Origin: Brevundimonas sp. NIBR11
Lineage (GTDB): Bacteria; Pseudomonadota; Alphaproteobacteria; Caulobacterales; Caulobacteraceae
Direction of reading: 5' to 3'
NCBI RefSeq assembly: GCF_027912535.1
Contig: NZ_CP115465.1
Span: forward strand, 600,001-664,000
Length of the DNA: 64,000 nucleotides
Position numbers and translations under genes: made by a program. The number at the start of each line of letters is the position of its first letter. Position 1 is the first letter of the stretch. Below the pieces are notes generated by a model. The model was not told where the DNA came from, did not search any database, and was given only the letters and a program-made list of their open reading frames with translations. This document shows positions 38,593-47,801 of the stretch, piece after piece.

Positions 38593-38982
38593 TCAGGCGT
38601 GGGGAGGAGCGGTTGAAGGCGGACGGGGGGGACCGCGCGCGGGCGGCGGCGCGGCTTCGTGCTGGGCGACGAACACCGTGGCCGGGCGGACGGTCGCGCC
38701 GCGCAGAGGCGTGAGGCGCGGCGGATCGGGCAGGGCGGCGGCGAAGGCCAGGACGCAGGCGGCGCATTTGGCTCCGACCATCCCCTTGCCGGAGTCTTGA
38801 CCATCCATGCCGATGGAGATGGTCTGAGGCCCCTCGGTGGAGCAGATGACCATGGGGCGGCCCGGCGTCGAGGCCGCCAGCGCCGCGAACGGCATCAGGC
38901 TTCCGAACACGATGGCGAACGTCGCGGCCAGGAAGGCCAGCGAGCGCAGGGTCGACCAGGATTCGGCCTGCGGACGGGTCAC
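38593..38982 (-). CDS. DUF2946-type small protein, candidate copper-sensing leader ORF
   Basis: This is a 129-aa protein (GTG start) with an N-terminal hydrophobic helix (LAFLAATFAIVFGSLMPFAA), a conserved VICSTEGPQTI block, a CxxC motif (C73-A-A-C76 in AKCAACVLA) and a proline-rich C-terminus (residues about 112-129). This is the layout of DUF2946 proteins. In Bordetella a member called CruR acts as an upstream ORF: copper binding to the nascent CxxC peptide relieves a proline-induced ribosome pause and shuts off the downstream TonB receptor gene. Here too the ORF lies 70 nt upstream of a TonB receptor. That it works the same way is inference. Confidence 0.85.
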   Translation of the reverse strand: MTRPQAESWSTLRSLAFLAATFAIVFGSLMPFAALAASTPGRPMVICSTEGPQTISIGMDGQDSGKGMVGAKCAACVLAFAAALPDPPRLTPLRGATVRPATVFVAQHEAAPPPARGPPRPPSTAPPHA

Positions 38983-39019
38983 GGGGCGGCGATAGCCGAC
39001 GTCTGGTCTGCTGGAAAGC

Positions 39020-39634
39020 CTATTCGCCTTTCGCCGCGTGCGCGGCCTGTCGCGGACTGAATTTCGGCGCGGGGGCCAGGCGCATGACCTCGCCCTGATA
39101 GCGTTCGTCGTCGCCCCTGACCGCGAAGGGCAGGGCGTCGGCGCAGGCGTTCAGCATCGCCTCCAGCCACGGCTGCTCGGCCTTGTGGAAGTCGCCCAGC
39201 ACGTGGGGCATGACCAGGTGCGGCTCTCCGGGGTGGCCGATGCCCATGCGGGCGCGGCGGAAGTCGGCGCCGAGTTGGCTGATCAGGCTACGGACCCCGT
39301 TCTGGCCGGCCGCCCCGCCGCCCGTCTTCATGCGGAAGCGGCCGGGGGCCAGGTCGATCTCGTCGTGGAAGACGATGATGTCTTTTGGCGGGATTTTGTA
39401 GAAGCGCGCCGCCTCTCCGACGGCGCTGCCGGAGTTGTTCATGAAGGTCTGAGGCTTCATCAGGAGAATCTTCTGACCCTCGATCTCGCCTTCGCAGATC
39501 ACCGACTGGAACTTCGCCCGCTCCGAGCCGAAGCGCCACCGGCGCGCGATCTCGTCCACGGCCAAGAAGCCGACGTTATGGCGGTTCTTCTCGTATTTGG
39601 GCCCGGGATTGCCGAGGCCGGCGATGATCAGCAT
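39020..39634 (-). CDS. pth: Peptidyl-tRNA hydrolase
   Basis: This 204-aa enzyme recycles peptidyl-tRNA by ester hydrolysis. The N-terminus LIIAGLGNPGPKYEKNRHNV holds the catalytic His near 20. LMKPQTFMNNSGSAVGE, FHDEIDLAPGRFRMKTGGG and AGQNGVRSLISQLG follow in family order. A C-terminal extension is rich in charged residues, as in alphaproteobacterial forms. It follows rplY by about 70 nt with a terminator between, and precedes the DUF2946 ORF by 37 nt. Confidence 0.98.
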   Translation of the reverse strand: MLIIAGLGNPGPKYEKNRHNVGFLAVDEIARRWRFGSERAKFQSVICEGEIEGQKILLMKPQTFMNNSGSAVGEAARFYKIPPKDIIVFHDEIDLAPGRFRMKTGGGAAGQNGVRSLISQLGADFRRARMGIGHPGEPHLVMPHVLGDFHKAEQPWLEAMLNACADALPFAVRGDDERYQGEVMRLAPAPKFSPRQAAHAAKGE

Positions 39635-39652
39635 GGCGCTATCCGCAAATGA

Positions 39653-39685
39653 AAACGGCCCCGTCCGTCGCCGGAGGGGCCGTTT
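39653..39685 (-). terminator. Terminator after rplY
   Basis: AAACGGCCCC and GGGGCCGTTT pair around a 13-nt loop; on the minus strand the stem is followed by TTTTC. It probably ends or attenuates the rplY transcript before pth. Confidence 0.82.
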
Positions 39686-39706
39686 CCGAAATCAATGATC
39701 CGAAGA

Positions 39707-40411
39707 TCAGCCTTCCGACTTGTCGCCGTCTTCCGAGGCGTCTTCGTCGCCCTGTTCGGTGGCGGGAACTTCGTCCGCAGCGGCTTCTTCAGCGGCGGCG
39801 GCCTGTTCCTCGGCGATCGCTTCTTCGATCTCGTCAGCGGCCTTGGCGGCCGAGGAGGTCTTGATCGAGGCGATCACGAAGTCGCGGTCGGTGATGGTGG
39901 CGTCGACGTCCGAGGGGACCTTGACATCCGACCAGCGGATGATGTCGCCCAGCTTGTGGCCGGCCAGATCGACGATCAGGTCTTCCGGGATGTGGTTGGC
40001 CTTGACCATGATCTCGACCGAGTGACGGACGATCTCCAGCGAGCCGCCCTGACGGAAGGCCTTGCACTGGTCTTCGTTGATGAAGTGGATCGGCACTTCG
40101 ATCTTGATCGTCTGGTTCTCGTCGACGCGCATCAGGTCGAAGTGCAGCGGACGATCGGTGACTGGGTCGAATTGCACGTCCTTGGCGATGACCGGCTGGC
40201 TCTCGTCGCCGTATTTCAGGGTCACCAGATGGCCCAGCAGCTTGCCGGTATAAAGATTTTTGCGGAAGTCCTTCTCGTTGACCGAGATGGCGACCGGGGC
40301 CTTGTCGCCGCCGTACAGGATGCCCGGGACCGAGCCGGCGCGACGGGCCGCACGAGCGCCGCCGGTGCCCACGCCTTCACGGACGTCCACGTTCAGAATG
40401 ATCTCGGCCAT
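39707..40411 (-). CDS. rplY: 50S ribosomal protein L25/CTC
   Basis: This 234-aa protein is the long CTC form of L25 that binds 5S rRNA. The N-terminal L25 domain has GTGGARAARRAGSVPGILYG and YTGKLLGHLVTLKYGDESQP. The C-terminal beta domain carries MVKANHIPEDLIVDLAGHKL and SDVKVPSDVDATITDRDFVI. A highly acidic alanine/glutamate tail closes it, common in alphaproteobacteria. rplY next to pth is a widely conserved pair. Confidence 0.97.
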   Translation of the reverse strand: MAEIILNVDVREGVGTGGARAARRAGSVPGILYGGDKAPVAISVNEKDFRKNLYTGKLLGHLVTLKYGDESQPVIAKDVQFDPVTDRPLHFDLMRVDENQTIKIEVPIHFINEDQCKAFRQGGSLEIVRHSVEIMVKANHIPEDLIVDLAGHKLGDIIRWSDVKVPSDVDATITDRDFVIASIKTSSAAKAADEIEEAIAEEQAAAAEEAAADEVPATEQGDEDASEDGDKSEG

Positions 40412-40545
40412 CTGGCTCGCCTCAACAACAAAAACGCCTGCGCCAACCCTGTGGCTCGCGCGGCGGGGTCACGGACCCTCGAATTCAAGAGCGCGGGTCA
40501 TTACACGCAAGCGCCCGCGTGTGCAACCGGCCTTGAACGCGAGTT

Positions 40546-41619
40546 TCAGTTGGTTGCGGGCGCGGTCGCCGTCAGGGATGCGCTGGTCGCCTCGACCGCC
40601 ACCGGACTGACCACGGCGGTGGCCGTGACCGGGGTCGCCGGAACCGGAACCGTCGCCGCTGTCGCGCAGGTGGCCAGGTCGCGGATGACGTGGCGGCCCA
40701 GACAGAACATGTCCTCATAGCTGGGGCGCGCGGCCGCCAGACACTGGAAAAGGTTCAGCTTCGACATGTCCAGACAGAACTGGGCGTTGGTCTCGACCGA
40801 CAGGGCCTCGGTGTTGGCGCGGGCGTCGTCGCCGGCCGCGCCCATGGCCGCCAGGGCGGCGATGGCCAGGGCATTGACCACGGCGGGCGTGTAGGGCGGG
40901 GCGTTGCGGGCGGCGGGCAGATTCAGGCCCGTACCGCTGTTGGCGGCGGTGAACAGCCGCATCGATTCCTCGGCTGAGGGCAGCATCTGGCCGGCGGAGA
41001 TGCTCTTGATCGATTCCAGGCGAACTTCGCGGCTGGCGATCGGGGTCGTGGCCCAGCGGCGGCGCGGGTCGCGGCGTTCCTGGATCGTATAGGCGTCCGC
41101 TTCCACGCCGTCGGCGATAGCGGTCAGGGAAGCGATGTCCTGGCCCAGGGTCGAGATGATCAGGCCGGCGGCCACGTCGGCTCCGGGCAGGTTCGCCGCA
41201 TAGGCCGGGTCGCGAATGATGTTGGCGACGACGTCGGCGCGCGCCTGAGGGTCATTGACGTAGCTGCGCACGCCCTGGACGAACTCCGGCGACTGCAGGG
41301 CCAGGATGGAGGCATAGGCGATCATGCCGCGCGACAGGGTGGCCGGGTCGTAGGCCGCGCCCTTGCGCATGGCGGCCTGGATCGATTCGGCGTCCTGGAA
41401 GCCGCCGGCCTGGATTGTGCCGACGTCGCGGATGAAGGTGACGTAGATCGAGGCGGCCTGGGCCACGCCTTCGTTCAGGGTCACGGCCGGGGGCGGCGGC
41501 GGGGGCGGAGGAGGCGGCGGCGGGGGCGCCGGAGGCTCGGGCGTGCTGCATGCAGCCAGAACGGCGGCGGCGGCGACGGAAGCGATGGCGAGGCCGCGGC
41601 GCGAAAGGCCCAGACGCAT
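40546..41619 (-). CDS. Lipoprotein of unknown function with Pro13 run (paralogue B)
   Basis: This is a 357-aa predicted lipoprotein with lipobox LAAC (AVLAACSTPE). Immediately after it comes a run of 13 prolines. The body shares long blocks with the gene upstream: GVAQAASIYVTFIRDVGTI, a SRGMIAYASILALQSPEFVQGV block, and near the C-terminus FQCLAAARPSYEDMFCLGRH followed by VIRDLATC. A threonine- and alanine-rich tail ends it. I know no function. The family is likely restricted to close relatives. Thirteen consecutive prolines should make translation depend on elongation factor P. Confidence 0.75.
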   Translation of the reverse strand: MRLGLSRRGLAIASVAAAAVLAACSTPEPPAPPPPPPPPPPPPPAVTLNEGVAQAASIYVTFIRDVGTIQAGGFQDAESIQAAMRKGAAYDPATLSRGMIAYASILALQSPEFVQGVRSYVNDPQARADVVANIIRDPAYAANLPGADVAAGLIISTLGQDIASLTAIADGVEADAYTIQERRDPRRRWATTPIASREVRLESIKSISAGQMLPSAEESMRLFTAANSGTGLNLPAARNAPPYTPAVVNALAIAALAAMGAAGDDARANTEALSVETNAQFCLDMSKLNLFQCLAAARPSYEDMFCLGRHVIRDLATCATAATVPVPATPVTATAVVSPVAVEATSASLTATAPATN

Positions 41620-41750
41620 GATGGATTCCCCATAGGACGATAGGGCGCTCTCCGGCGCCGCGTCGGTATGGCGTTATAAGCCTTCGCTAAGGTTTTCCGA
41701 CCGTTAATCCGCGCCGCGCCGTTCAACTCTCCGGCGCCCAAGTTACAGCC

Positions 41751-42980
41751 TCAGTTGTTCGGGCCCGAGTTCAGCCTCTGTGTCGGCGACTGCTCCGGCC
41801 GTGGGGTGGCGGTGGAGTATCCAGCGGGGGCGGAAGGCGTAATCGGCAAAGGCGTCGGCGTGATGGAGGGCGCGGGCGTCGGCTGCTCTAGGGTCCGAGG
41901 CGCGATCGCGGGCGAGCGTTCCGGGGCGGCGCTGCGGCTCTGGGTCGGGTTGCCCACGGTGATGATGGCGGCCGGCAGGGCGGCGCCCCGCGCACAGGTC
42001 GACAGGTCGCGGATCACGTGTCGGCCCAGGCAGAACATGTCCTCATAGGTCGGACGGGCGGCCGCCAGACACTGGAACAGGTTCAGCTTGGAGCTGGCCA
42101 GACAGTCCTGGCTGGCGCGGTCGTACTGCAGGGCGTCGGTGTTGGCGCGAGCGTTGTCACCGGCCGCGCCCAGGGCGGCCAATGCAGCCATGGCGATGGC
42201 GTTGGTCACCGACGGCGCATAGGGCGGGCGGCGCAGGCGGCCGGCCGTGACGCCCAGGCCCGAACCGCTGTTCGAGGCGGCGTACAGGCGGGCCGCCTCC
42301 GACCCCGACGGGGCGATGGGGCGGCTCAGGTCCTTGATGGTCTGCAACCGGCCTTCGCGGTCCGCCGGGGTGGCGCGACCCCAGACGTTCCGCTGATCGC
42401 CGGTGTACTGAATGTTGTACGCGTCGCTCTCGACGGAGTCGGCGGCGGTCGACAGGGCGACGATGTCGGCTTCCAGCACCGACATGACCAGGCTGGCGGC
42501 CGCTTCCGCGCCGGGCAGGGTCGAGGCATAGGAGGGGTTTGCCACGATCCGATCGATGATCTGGCGCCGCGCCTCAGGCTCCGCGCCCGCCTGACGCACG
42601 CCCGACACGAACTCCGGCGACTGCAGCGCCAGGATGGAGCCGTAGGCGACCAGGCCGCGCGAAATCTGGTTCGGGTCGTAGGACGCCCCGCGGCGCAAGG
42701 CCTCCTGCACCTGAGCCGGGCTGGCGAAGCCGCCCCGGATCGTCGCCATGTCGCGGGTGAAGGTCAGATAGACGGCGGCCGACTGGGCCACACTGTCGTT
42801 CAGAGCCACGGGCGGCGGCAGGCGGGCGGCAATGGCGGCCGCTTCCTGGGCCGCGACGATGGCGGCCACGCGCGCTTCCTCGGCCTGCAGTTCGGCGCGA
42901 CTCGGACCGCAGCTGTTCAGCACGGCCGCGACGGCGATGGCGACCAGGGCCGGGCCCCGGCTACGGAAATTCAGACGCAT
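41751..42980 (-). CDS. Lipoprotein of unknown function (paralogue A)
   Basis: This is a 409-aa predicted lipoprotein with lipobox LNSC (AAVLNSCGPSR). A short coiled segment (EARVAAIVAAQEAAAIAARL) replaces the proline run of its neighbour. The shared core has SVAQSAAVYLTFTRDMATI, SRGLVAYGSILALQSPEFVS and, near the C-terminus, FQCLAAARPTYEDMFCLGRH. The tail is proline-, serine- and threonine-rich and probably disordered or cell-wall spanning. Three cysteines in the C-terminal block are kept in both copies. It starts 78 nt after the prs stop, so it may be part of a prs transcript. Confidence 0.75.
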   Translation of the reverse strand: MRLNFRSRGPALVAIAVAAVLNSCGPSRAELQAEEARVAAIVAAQEAAAIAARLPPPVALNDSVAQSAAVYLTFTRDMATIRGGFASPAQVQEALRRGASYDPNQISRGLVAYGSILALQSPEFVSGVRQAGAEPEARRQIIDRIVANPSYASTLPGAEAAASLVMSVLEADIVALSTAADSVESDAYNIQYTGDQRNVWGRATPADREGRLQTIKDLSRPIAPSGSEAARLYAASNSGSGLGVTAGRLRRPPYAPSVTNAIAMAALAALGAAGDNARANTDALQYDRASQDCLASSKLNLFQCLAAARPTYEDMFCLGRHVIRDLSTCARGAALPAAIITVGNPTQSRSAAPERSPAIAPRTLEQPTPAPSITPTPLPITPSAPAGYSTATPRPEQSPTQRLNSGPNN

Positions 42981-43058
42981 GGTGGTTCCCCGAAAGCTTC
43001 GTTCGACTGAAACGTCCAGTCCGGCGGTTTTGAGGCGGGTCGTCCGACGTTTTCGTGA

Positions 43059-43991
43059 TCAGTCGAACAACTTCGACACCGACTCTTCGTTGGCGATCCG
43101 ACGGATGGCCTCGCCGATCAGGGGAGCGACCGGCACGGTGCGGATCTTCACGCAGTTCAGGACCTCGTGCGGCTGCTCGATCGAATCGGTGATCACCAGC
43201 TCCTTCAGCGGGCCGTCCGTAACGCGCTGCACCGCAGGGCCCGACAGAACGCCGTGACTGATATAGGCGGACACGTCCGTGGCCCCGGCCGCGATCAGGG
43301 CCTTGGCCGCGTTCACCAGGGTGCCGCCCGAATCGACGATGTCGTCGAACAGGATGCATTCGCGGCCCGAGACGTCGCCGATGATGTTCATGACCTCCGA
43401 TTCGCCGGCCTTGGGACGGCGCTTGTCGACGATGGCCAGGTCCACGTTCAGGCGCTCGGCCAGCGAGCGGGCGCGCACCACGCCGCCGACGTCAGGCGAC
43501 ACGATCATCAGATTGCCGCGCTGGTAGTTTTCCTTGACGTCCTGGGCCAAAACCGGCGTCGCCACCAGATTGTCGGTCGGGATGTCGAAGAAGCCCTGAA
43601 TCTGGCCGGCGTGCAGGTCCATGGTCAGGACACGGTCGGCGCCGGCGCGGGTGATCAGATTGGCGACCAGCTTGGCCGAGATCGGAGTACGACCGCCGGT
43701 CTTCCGGTCCTGACGCGCGTAGCCGAAATAGGGAACGACCGCCGTGATCCGACGCGCCGAGGCCCGCACAAGGGCGTCGATGCAGATCAACAGCTCCATC
43801 AGGTTGTCGTTGGCCGGATAGGAGGTCGACTGGATGACGAAGACATCCTCGCCGCGGACGTTCTCCTCGATGACCACGAAGACCTCGTTGTCGGCGAAGC
43901 GCTTCACCTGGGCCTTGGTCAGCGGCATGTCGAGGTGGTCGGCGATGGCCTGGGCGAGTTGCCGGTTCGAGTTGCCAGCGAGCAGCTTCAT
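43059..43991 (-). CDS. prs: Ribose-phosphate pyrophosphokinase
   Basis: This 310-aa enzyme makes PRPP from ribose 5-phosphate and ATP for nucleotide, His and Trp synthesis. The family start [20 protein letters not shown], the catalytic [11 protein letters not shown], the divalent-metal site [16 protein letters not shown], and the PRPP loop [17 protein letters not shown] are all present. The length is typical for class I enzymes. It is divergent from bamD over a 200-bp spacer. Confidence 0.99.
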   Translation of the reverse strand: MKLLAGNSNRQLAQAIADHLDMPLTKAQVKRFADNEVFVVIEENVRGEDVFVIQSTSYPANDNLMELLICIDALVRASARRITAVVPYFGYARQDRKTGGRTPISAKLVANLITRAGADRVLTMDLHAGQIQGFFDIPTDNLVATPVLAQDVKENYQRGNLMIVSPDVGGVVRARSLAERLNVDLAIVDKRRPKAGESEVMNIIGDVSGRECILFDDIVDSGGTLVNAAKALIAAGATDVSAYISHGVLSGPAVQRVTDGPLKELVITDSIEQPHEVLNCVKIRTVPVAPLIGEAIRRIANEESVSKLFD

Positions 43992-44194
43992 CCGGTCATC
44001 CTTTCGCCGTCATCGGACCGCCAATGACGTCAGTTCTGTACTGGCGCGCTCTTTAGCAGCGCGTCGGCCCGTATCAAGCCGTGATCGCCCTTATCCGGCG
44101 CATGGCGCGTTGCGAGCGCCGATGTTAGAGAACGCGGTCTTGATACCCTGGCGGCCCCTCACGGCGTCCGGGCGGCGTGTGATGAGGTTCCAGG

Positions 44195-45055
44195 TTGCCG
44201 ACTTCCTTCCAGTCTTCGTCCGTTCTGCGCCGGGGCGGCGTTCTCCTGATGGCGACCGCCGTCGTGCTGACCATGTCGGCCTGTGCGGGCCAGAAAAATC
44301 GCCCCCGCCTGGCCTATGAGGAGCGGCCGGTCGAGCTGCTCTACAATACGGGCTACGAGCGGCTTCAGCGTCACCGCTGGTCCGACGCCGTGGACTATTT
44401 CCAGGAAGTGGAGCGTCAGCACCCGTATTCGGAATGGTCGCGTCGCGCGATCCTGATGCAGATCTACGCCTACTACCAGAATGGAAATTACGAGGAATCG
44501 ATCGCTGCGGCGGACCGGTTCATCCAGCTGTTCCCGGGCAGTCCGTCGGCCGCCTACGCCTTCTACATGCGGGCCACCTGCCACTTCGAGCAGATCGTGG
44601 ATGTGGGTCGGGACCAGAATCAGGCCGAGCAGGCCTTGGCCGGTCTGCGTGACGTGGCCCGCCGCTATCCCGGGTCGTCCTACGCCACCGACGCGACCGT
44701 CAAGATCGACATGGTCAACGACCAGCTGGCCGGCAAGGAAATGAACATCGGTCGATACTACCAGCGCGCCAATCAGCCGCTGGCGGCCATCGGCCGCTAC
44801 AAGGCCGTCATCGACAACGAGGCCTTCCAGCGCACCTCGCACACGCCCGAAGCCCTGTATCGTCTGGTCGAGGTCTATCTGACGCTCGGCCTCAAGGACG
44901 AGGCGGAGCGCAACGGCGCCGTGCTCGGCTACAACTACCCGGGCAGCCCCTGGTATGCCGAGGCCTATGCGCTTCTGACCGAGGGCGGCCGCCAGCCCGA
45001 GACCGCCCCGACCGCCCAACGCGAAAGCTGGCTGCGCCGGATCATTCCGGGCTAA
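44195..45055 (+). CDS. bamD: Outer-membrane assembly lipoprotein BamD
   Basis: This is a 286-aa lipoprotein of the BAM complex that helps insert beta-barrels. Lipobox MSAC follows a hydrophobic signal. TPR-like repeats are visible in ELLYNTGYERLQRHRWSDAV, VDYFQEVERQHPYSEWSRRA and GNYEESIAAADRFIQLFPGS, ending with the family AERNGAVLGYNYPGSPWY. The TTG start at 44195 with GAGG 7 nt upstream is plausible; ATG 44249 would give a shorter signal. Gene order bamD-recN is conserved in alphaproteobacteria. Confidence 0.96.
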   Translation: MPTSFQSSSVLRRGGVLLMATAVVLTMSACAGQKNRPRLAYEERPVELLYNTGYERLQRHRWSDAVDYFQEVERQHPYSEWSRRAILMQIYAYYQNGNYEESIAAADRFIQLFPGSPSAAYAFYMRATCHFEQIVDVGRDQNQAEQALAGLRDVARRYPGSSYATDATVKIDMVNDQLAGKEMNIGRYYQRANQPLAAIGRYKAVIDNEAFQRTSHTPEALYRLVEVYLTLGLKDEAERNGAVLGYNYPGSPWYAEAYALLTEGGRQPETAPTAQRESWLRRIIPG

Positions 45056-45110
45056 CCGTTCCCGGCCTGTTCTGGTCTAGAGTGTCGGCGATGCCGAATC
45101 GAAGCGCCCC

Positions 45111-46811
45111 ATGCTGACCAGTCTTTCGATCCGCGACGTGGTGCTGGTCGATGTCCTCGATCTGGAGGTCGACGAGGGCCTGACCGTGCTGACCGGGGAG
45201 ACCGGGGCCGGCAAGTCGATCATCCTTGACGCCTTGGGCCTCGCGCTGGGCGGGCGAGGGGAGGCGGGTCTGGTCCGCTCCGGCGCCAGACAGGCCGTGG
45301 CCACCGCCGTCTTCACCGCCCCCGACGACGCGGACCTCCTGGCGCTGATCCGCGAGAAGGGCTTCGACGTCACGCCCGGCGAGGACCTGATCCTGCGCCG
45401 GGTCCTGTCCGCCGACGGCCGCAGCCGGGCCTATGTCAACGACCAGACCGCAGGCGTCGCCGCCCTTCGCGAGATCGGCGCCCGCCTCGTCGAGGTGCAC
45501 GGCCAGCATGAGACCGTGGGCCTGCTGGACTGGAAGACTCATCGCGGCCTGCTCGACGCCTATGGCGGTCTGGCGCCCCAGCTCGGCGGTGTCGCCGCCG
45601 CCTCGGACAAGTTGAAAGCGGCTGAGGCGAAGCTGGAAGGCTTGCGCGCCGCCGCCGCCGACGCCGCCGCCCGCACCGAGGAGATCACCCTCAACCTCGC
45701 CGACCTCGACGCCCTCGACCCACGCGAAGACGAGGAGACCGAACTGGCCGGCGAGCGCGCCGTCTTGGGCGCTGCGGAAAAGGCCGTCGCCGACCTCGCC
45801 GACGCCCGCACGAACCTCGGCGGCGACAAGCTGAGCCAGAAGCTCTCTGCCGCCCTGCGCGCCGTCGAACACGCCCGCCAGCGGGCCAGCCAGGCCGGCG
45901 TCGAAGCCGATCACCCTGTCCTGATCCGCCTGACCTCCGCCGCCGAGGCCATCGACCGCACCATGGTCGAGGCCGCCGAGGCCATCGCCGAGGTCGACGC
46001 CGCCGCCAACGCCTTCGACTTCGAGCCGGGCCGTCTGGACAAGGCCGAGGAGCGGCTGTTCGCCCTGCGCGCCGCCGCCCGCAAGCTGAACACCACCGTC
46101 CACGCCCTGCCGGCGCTGCGCATCTCCCTGCGCGAACAACTCCGGCTGATCGAGGACGGTGCCGAGGCCATGACCGTCGCCGCCCGCGACGTCGCCGTGG
46201 CGCGCGAAAACTACGACATCGCCGCCTCCTTGCTCAGCTCGGGCCGCGAAGCCGCCGCCGACCGGCTGGCCAAGGCGGTCATGGAAGAGCTCGGCCCGCT
46301 GAAACTGGACCGCGCCCGCTTCCGCGTCGCCCTGGAGCCCGTCGCCGAGGGCCGTCGCGGTCCTCTGGGGGTCGAGACCGCTCGGTTCGAGATCGCCACC
46401 AATGCCGGCACGCCCTTCGGGCCACTGGACGCTATCGCCTCGGGCGGCGAACTGGCCCGTTTCGCCCTGGCCATGAAGGCGGCTCTGGCGGGCCGCGAGG
46501 ACCAGCGCCAGCCCGTCATGATCTTCGACGAGGTCGATCAGGGCGTCGGCGGCGCCGTGGCTGAGGCCGTGGGCCAGCGCCTGAAACGCCTCTCGACCGG
46601 CGCCCAGGTCCTTGTCGTCACCCACAGCCCCCAGGTCGCCGCGCGCGGTCACGCCCACTGGAAGGTGCGCAAGGCCGACGCCGCTGGGGTCACCACGACC
46701 ACCGTGGATGCGCTCTCGGACGCCCAGCGCCAGGAAGAGATCGCCCGTATGCTGTCGGGCGCGACCATCACCGAGGAAGCCCGCGCGGCCGCCCGATCCC
46801 TGATCGGCTAG
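45111..46811 (+). CDS. recN: DNA repair protein RecN
   Basis: This is a 566-aa SMC-like ATPase acting in double-strand-break repair. The Walker A motif GETGAGKSIILDALGLALGG is near the N-terminus. A long coiled-coil middle follows, and the C-terminal head carries the signature ASGGELARFALAMKAAL and Walker B PVMIFDEVDQGVGG, then VVTHSPQVAARGHAHWKV. Length and layout are normal. Its stop overlaps the stop of the convergent LysR gene by 4 nt. Confidence 0.98.
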   Translation: MLTSLSIRDVVLVDVLDLEVDEGLTVLTGETGAGKSIILDALGLALGGRGEAGLVRSGARQAVATAVFTAPDDADLLALIREKGFDVTPGEDLILRRVLSADGRSRAYVNDQTAGVAALREIGARLVEVHGQHETVGLLDWKTHRGLLDAYGGLAPQLGGVAAASDKLKAAEAKLEGLRAAAADAAARTEEITLNLADLDALDPREDEETELAGERAVLGAAEKAVADLADARTNLGGDKLSQKLSAALRAVEHARQRASQAGVEADHPVLIRLTSAAEAIDRTMVEAAEAIAEVDAAANAFDFEPGRLDKAEERLFALRAAARKLNTTVHALPALRISLREQLRLIEDGAEAMTVAARDVAVARENYDIAASLLSSGREAAADRLAKAVMEELGPLKLDRARFRVALEPVAEGRRGPLGVETARFEIATNAGTPFGPLDAIASGGELARFALAMKAALAGREDQRQPVMIFDEVDQGVGGAVAEAVGQRLKRLSTGAQVLVVTHSPQVAARGHAHWKVRKADAAGVTTTTVDALSDAQRQEEIARMLSGATITEEARAAARSLIG

Positions 46812-47710
46812 TCCCGGTTCGCCTTGATGAAGTCCACGAAGGCGCGCAGCGGCGCCGGGACATGGCGTCGGCCGGGATAATAGAGAAACGGCCCCGAAAA
46901 CTCCTGCCACCAGTCCGCCAGGACCGGCTCAAGGATTCCGCTGTCCAGATGCGGCCTCAGCCAGTCCTCGAACAGGAAGATCACGCCGGTTCCGGCGAGC
47001 GCGGCCTGGACGGTCACCTCCGTCCCGGCGCCCAGATTGACGATCAGCGGGCCCGGCGGGTCGATCATGACGATCTCGCCCTCGCGTTCGAATTCCCACG
47101 GCAGCAGAGCCCCGCTGGAGCCCCGGCCGCGAAGACAGTCGTGCTGCAACAGGTCGCGCGGATGCTCGGGTCGTCCGCGCCGATCAAGATAGGCGGGCGC
47201 GGCGGCGGCGGCGAACCTCTGGCGGCGCGGACCTATGGGGACCGCGATCATGTCCTGCTCCAGCCTTTCCTCGTAGCGGATGCCCGCATCGCAGCCCGCC
47301 GCCAGGACATCGACGAACCGCTCGTCCACCACCAGCTCCAGAACGATGTCCGGATAGGCCTCCAGGAAGGCGGGCACGATCCGGGGCAGGACCATGAGAG
47401 CCGCCGAGACCGGCACGTTCAGCTTCAGCGTCCCCGCCGGCCGGTCGCCAAGTCCCTTCACGGTATCCAGCGCCGCCTGGACCTCGCCCAGCGCAGGCGT
47501 CAGCCGGTCCAGTAGCCTCTGCCCGGCCTCGGTCGGCGCCACGCTGCGGGTCGTGCGGTTCAGCAGACGCACGCCGAGCCGATCCTCCAGCCGCCGCACC
47601 GTCTCGCTTAGGGCCGAGGCGCTGAGCCCCGTGGCCCGGCCCGCCTGTCGAAAGCCGCCCGCCCGCGCCACGGCGACGAAGGCGTTCAGGTCGCCCAGAT
47701 CCGCAGCCAT
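46808..47710 (-). CDS. LysR-family transcriptional regulator
   Basis: This is a 300-aa LysR regulator. The N-terminal winged helix-turn-helix is LNAFVAVARAGGFRQAGRAT, then GLSASALSETVRRLEDRLGV and RLLNRTTRSVAPTEAG. The C-terminal ligand domain (about 90-295) is periplasmic-binding-protein-like. It is divergent from an aldo/keto reductase gene with 91 bp between the starts, the usual layout for a LysR regulator and its target. The inducer is unknown. Confidence 0.94.
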   Translation of the reverse strand: MAADLGDLNAFVAVARAGGFRQAGRATGLSASALSETVRRLEDRLGVRLLNRTTRSVAPTEAGQRLLDRLTPALGEVQAALDTVKGLGDRPAGTLKLNVPVSAALMVLPRIVPAFLEAYPDIVLELVVDERFVDVLAAGCDAGIRYEERLEQDMIAVPIGPRRQRFAAAAAPAYLDRRGRPEHPRDLLQHDCLRGRGSSGALLPWEFEREGEIVMIDPPGPLIVNLGAGTEVTVQAALAGTGVIFLFEDWLRPHLDSGILEPVLADWWQEFSGPFLYYPGRRHVPAPLRAFVDFIKANRD

Positions 47711-47801
47711 CGTTCGCTTTTCCGCACGGCCTGTTTCGATTGTATCGGCTTATCGCACGGAAGGGACGGGCGCACATAGGCCTGAACCAAGGAGACCGAT
47801 C

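Noticed and set aside
45042..46910. 622-aa ORF on the minus strand
   Set aside because: It is antisense to recN and spans both of its ends.
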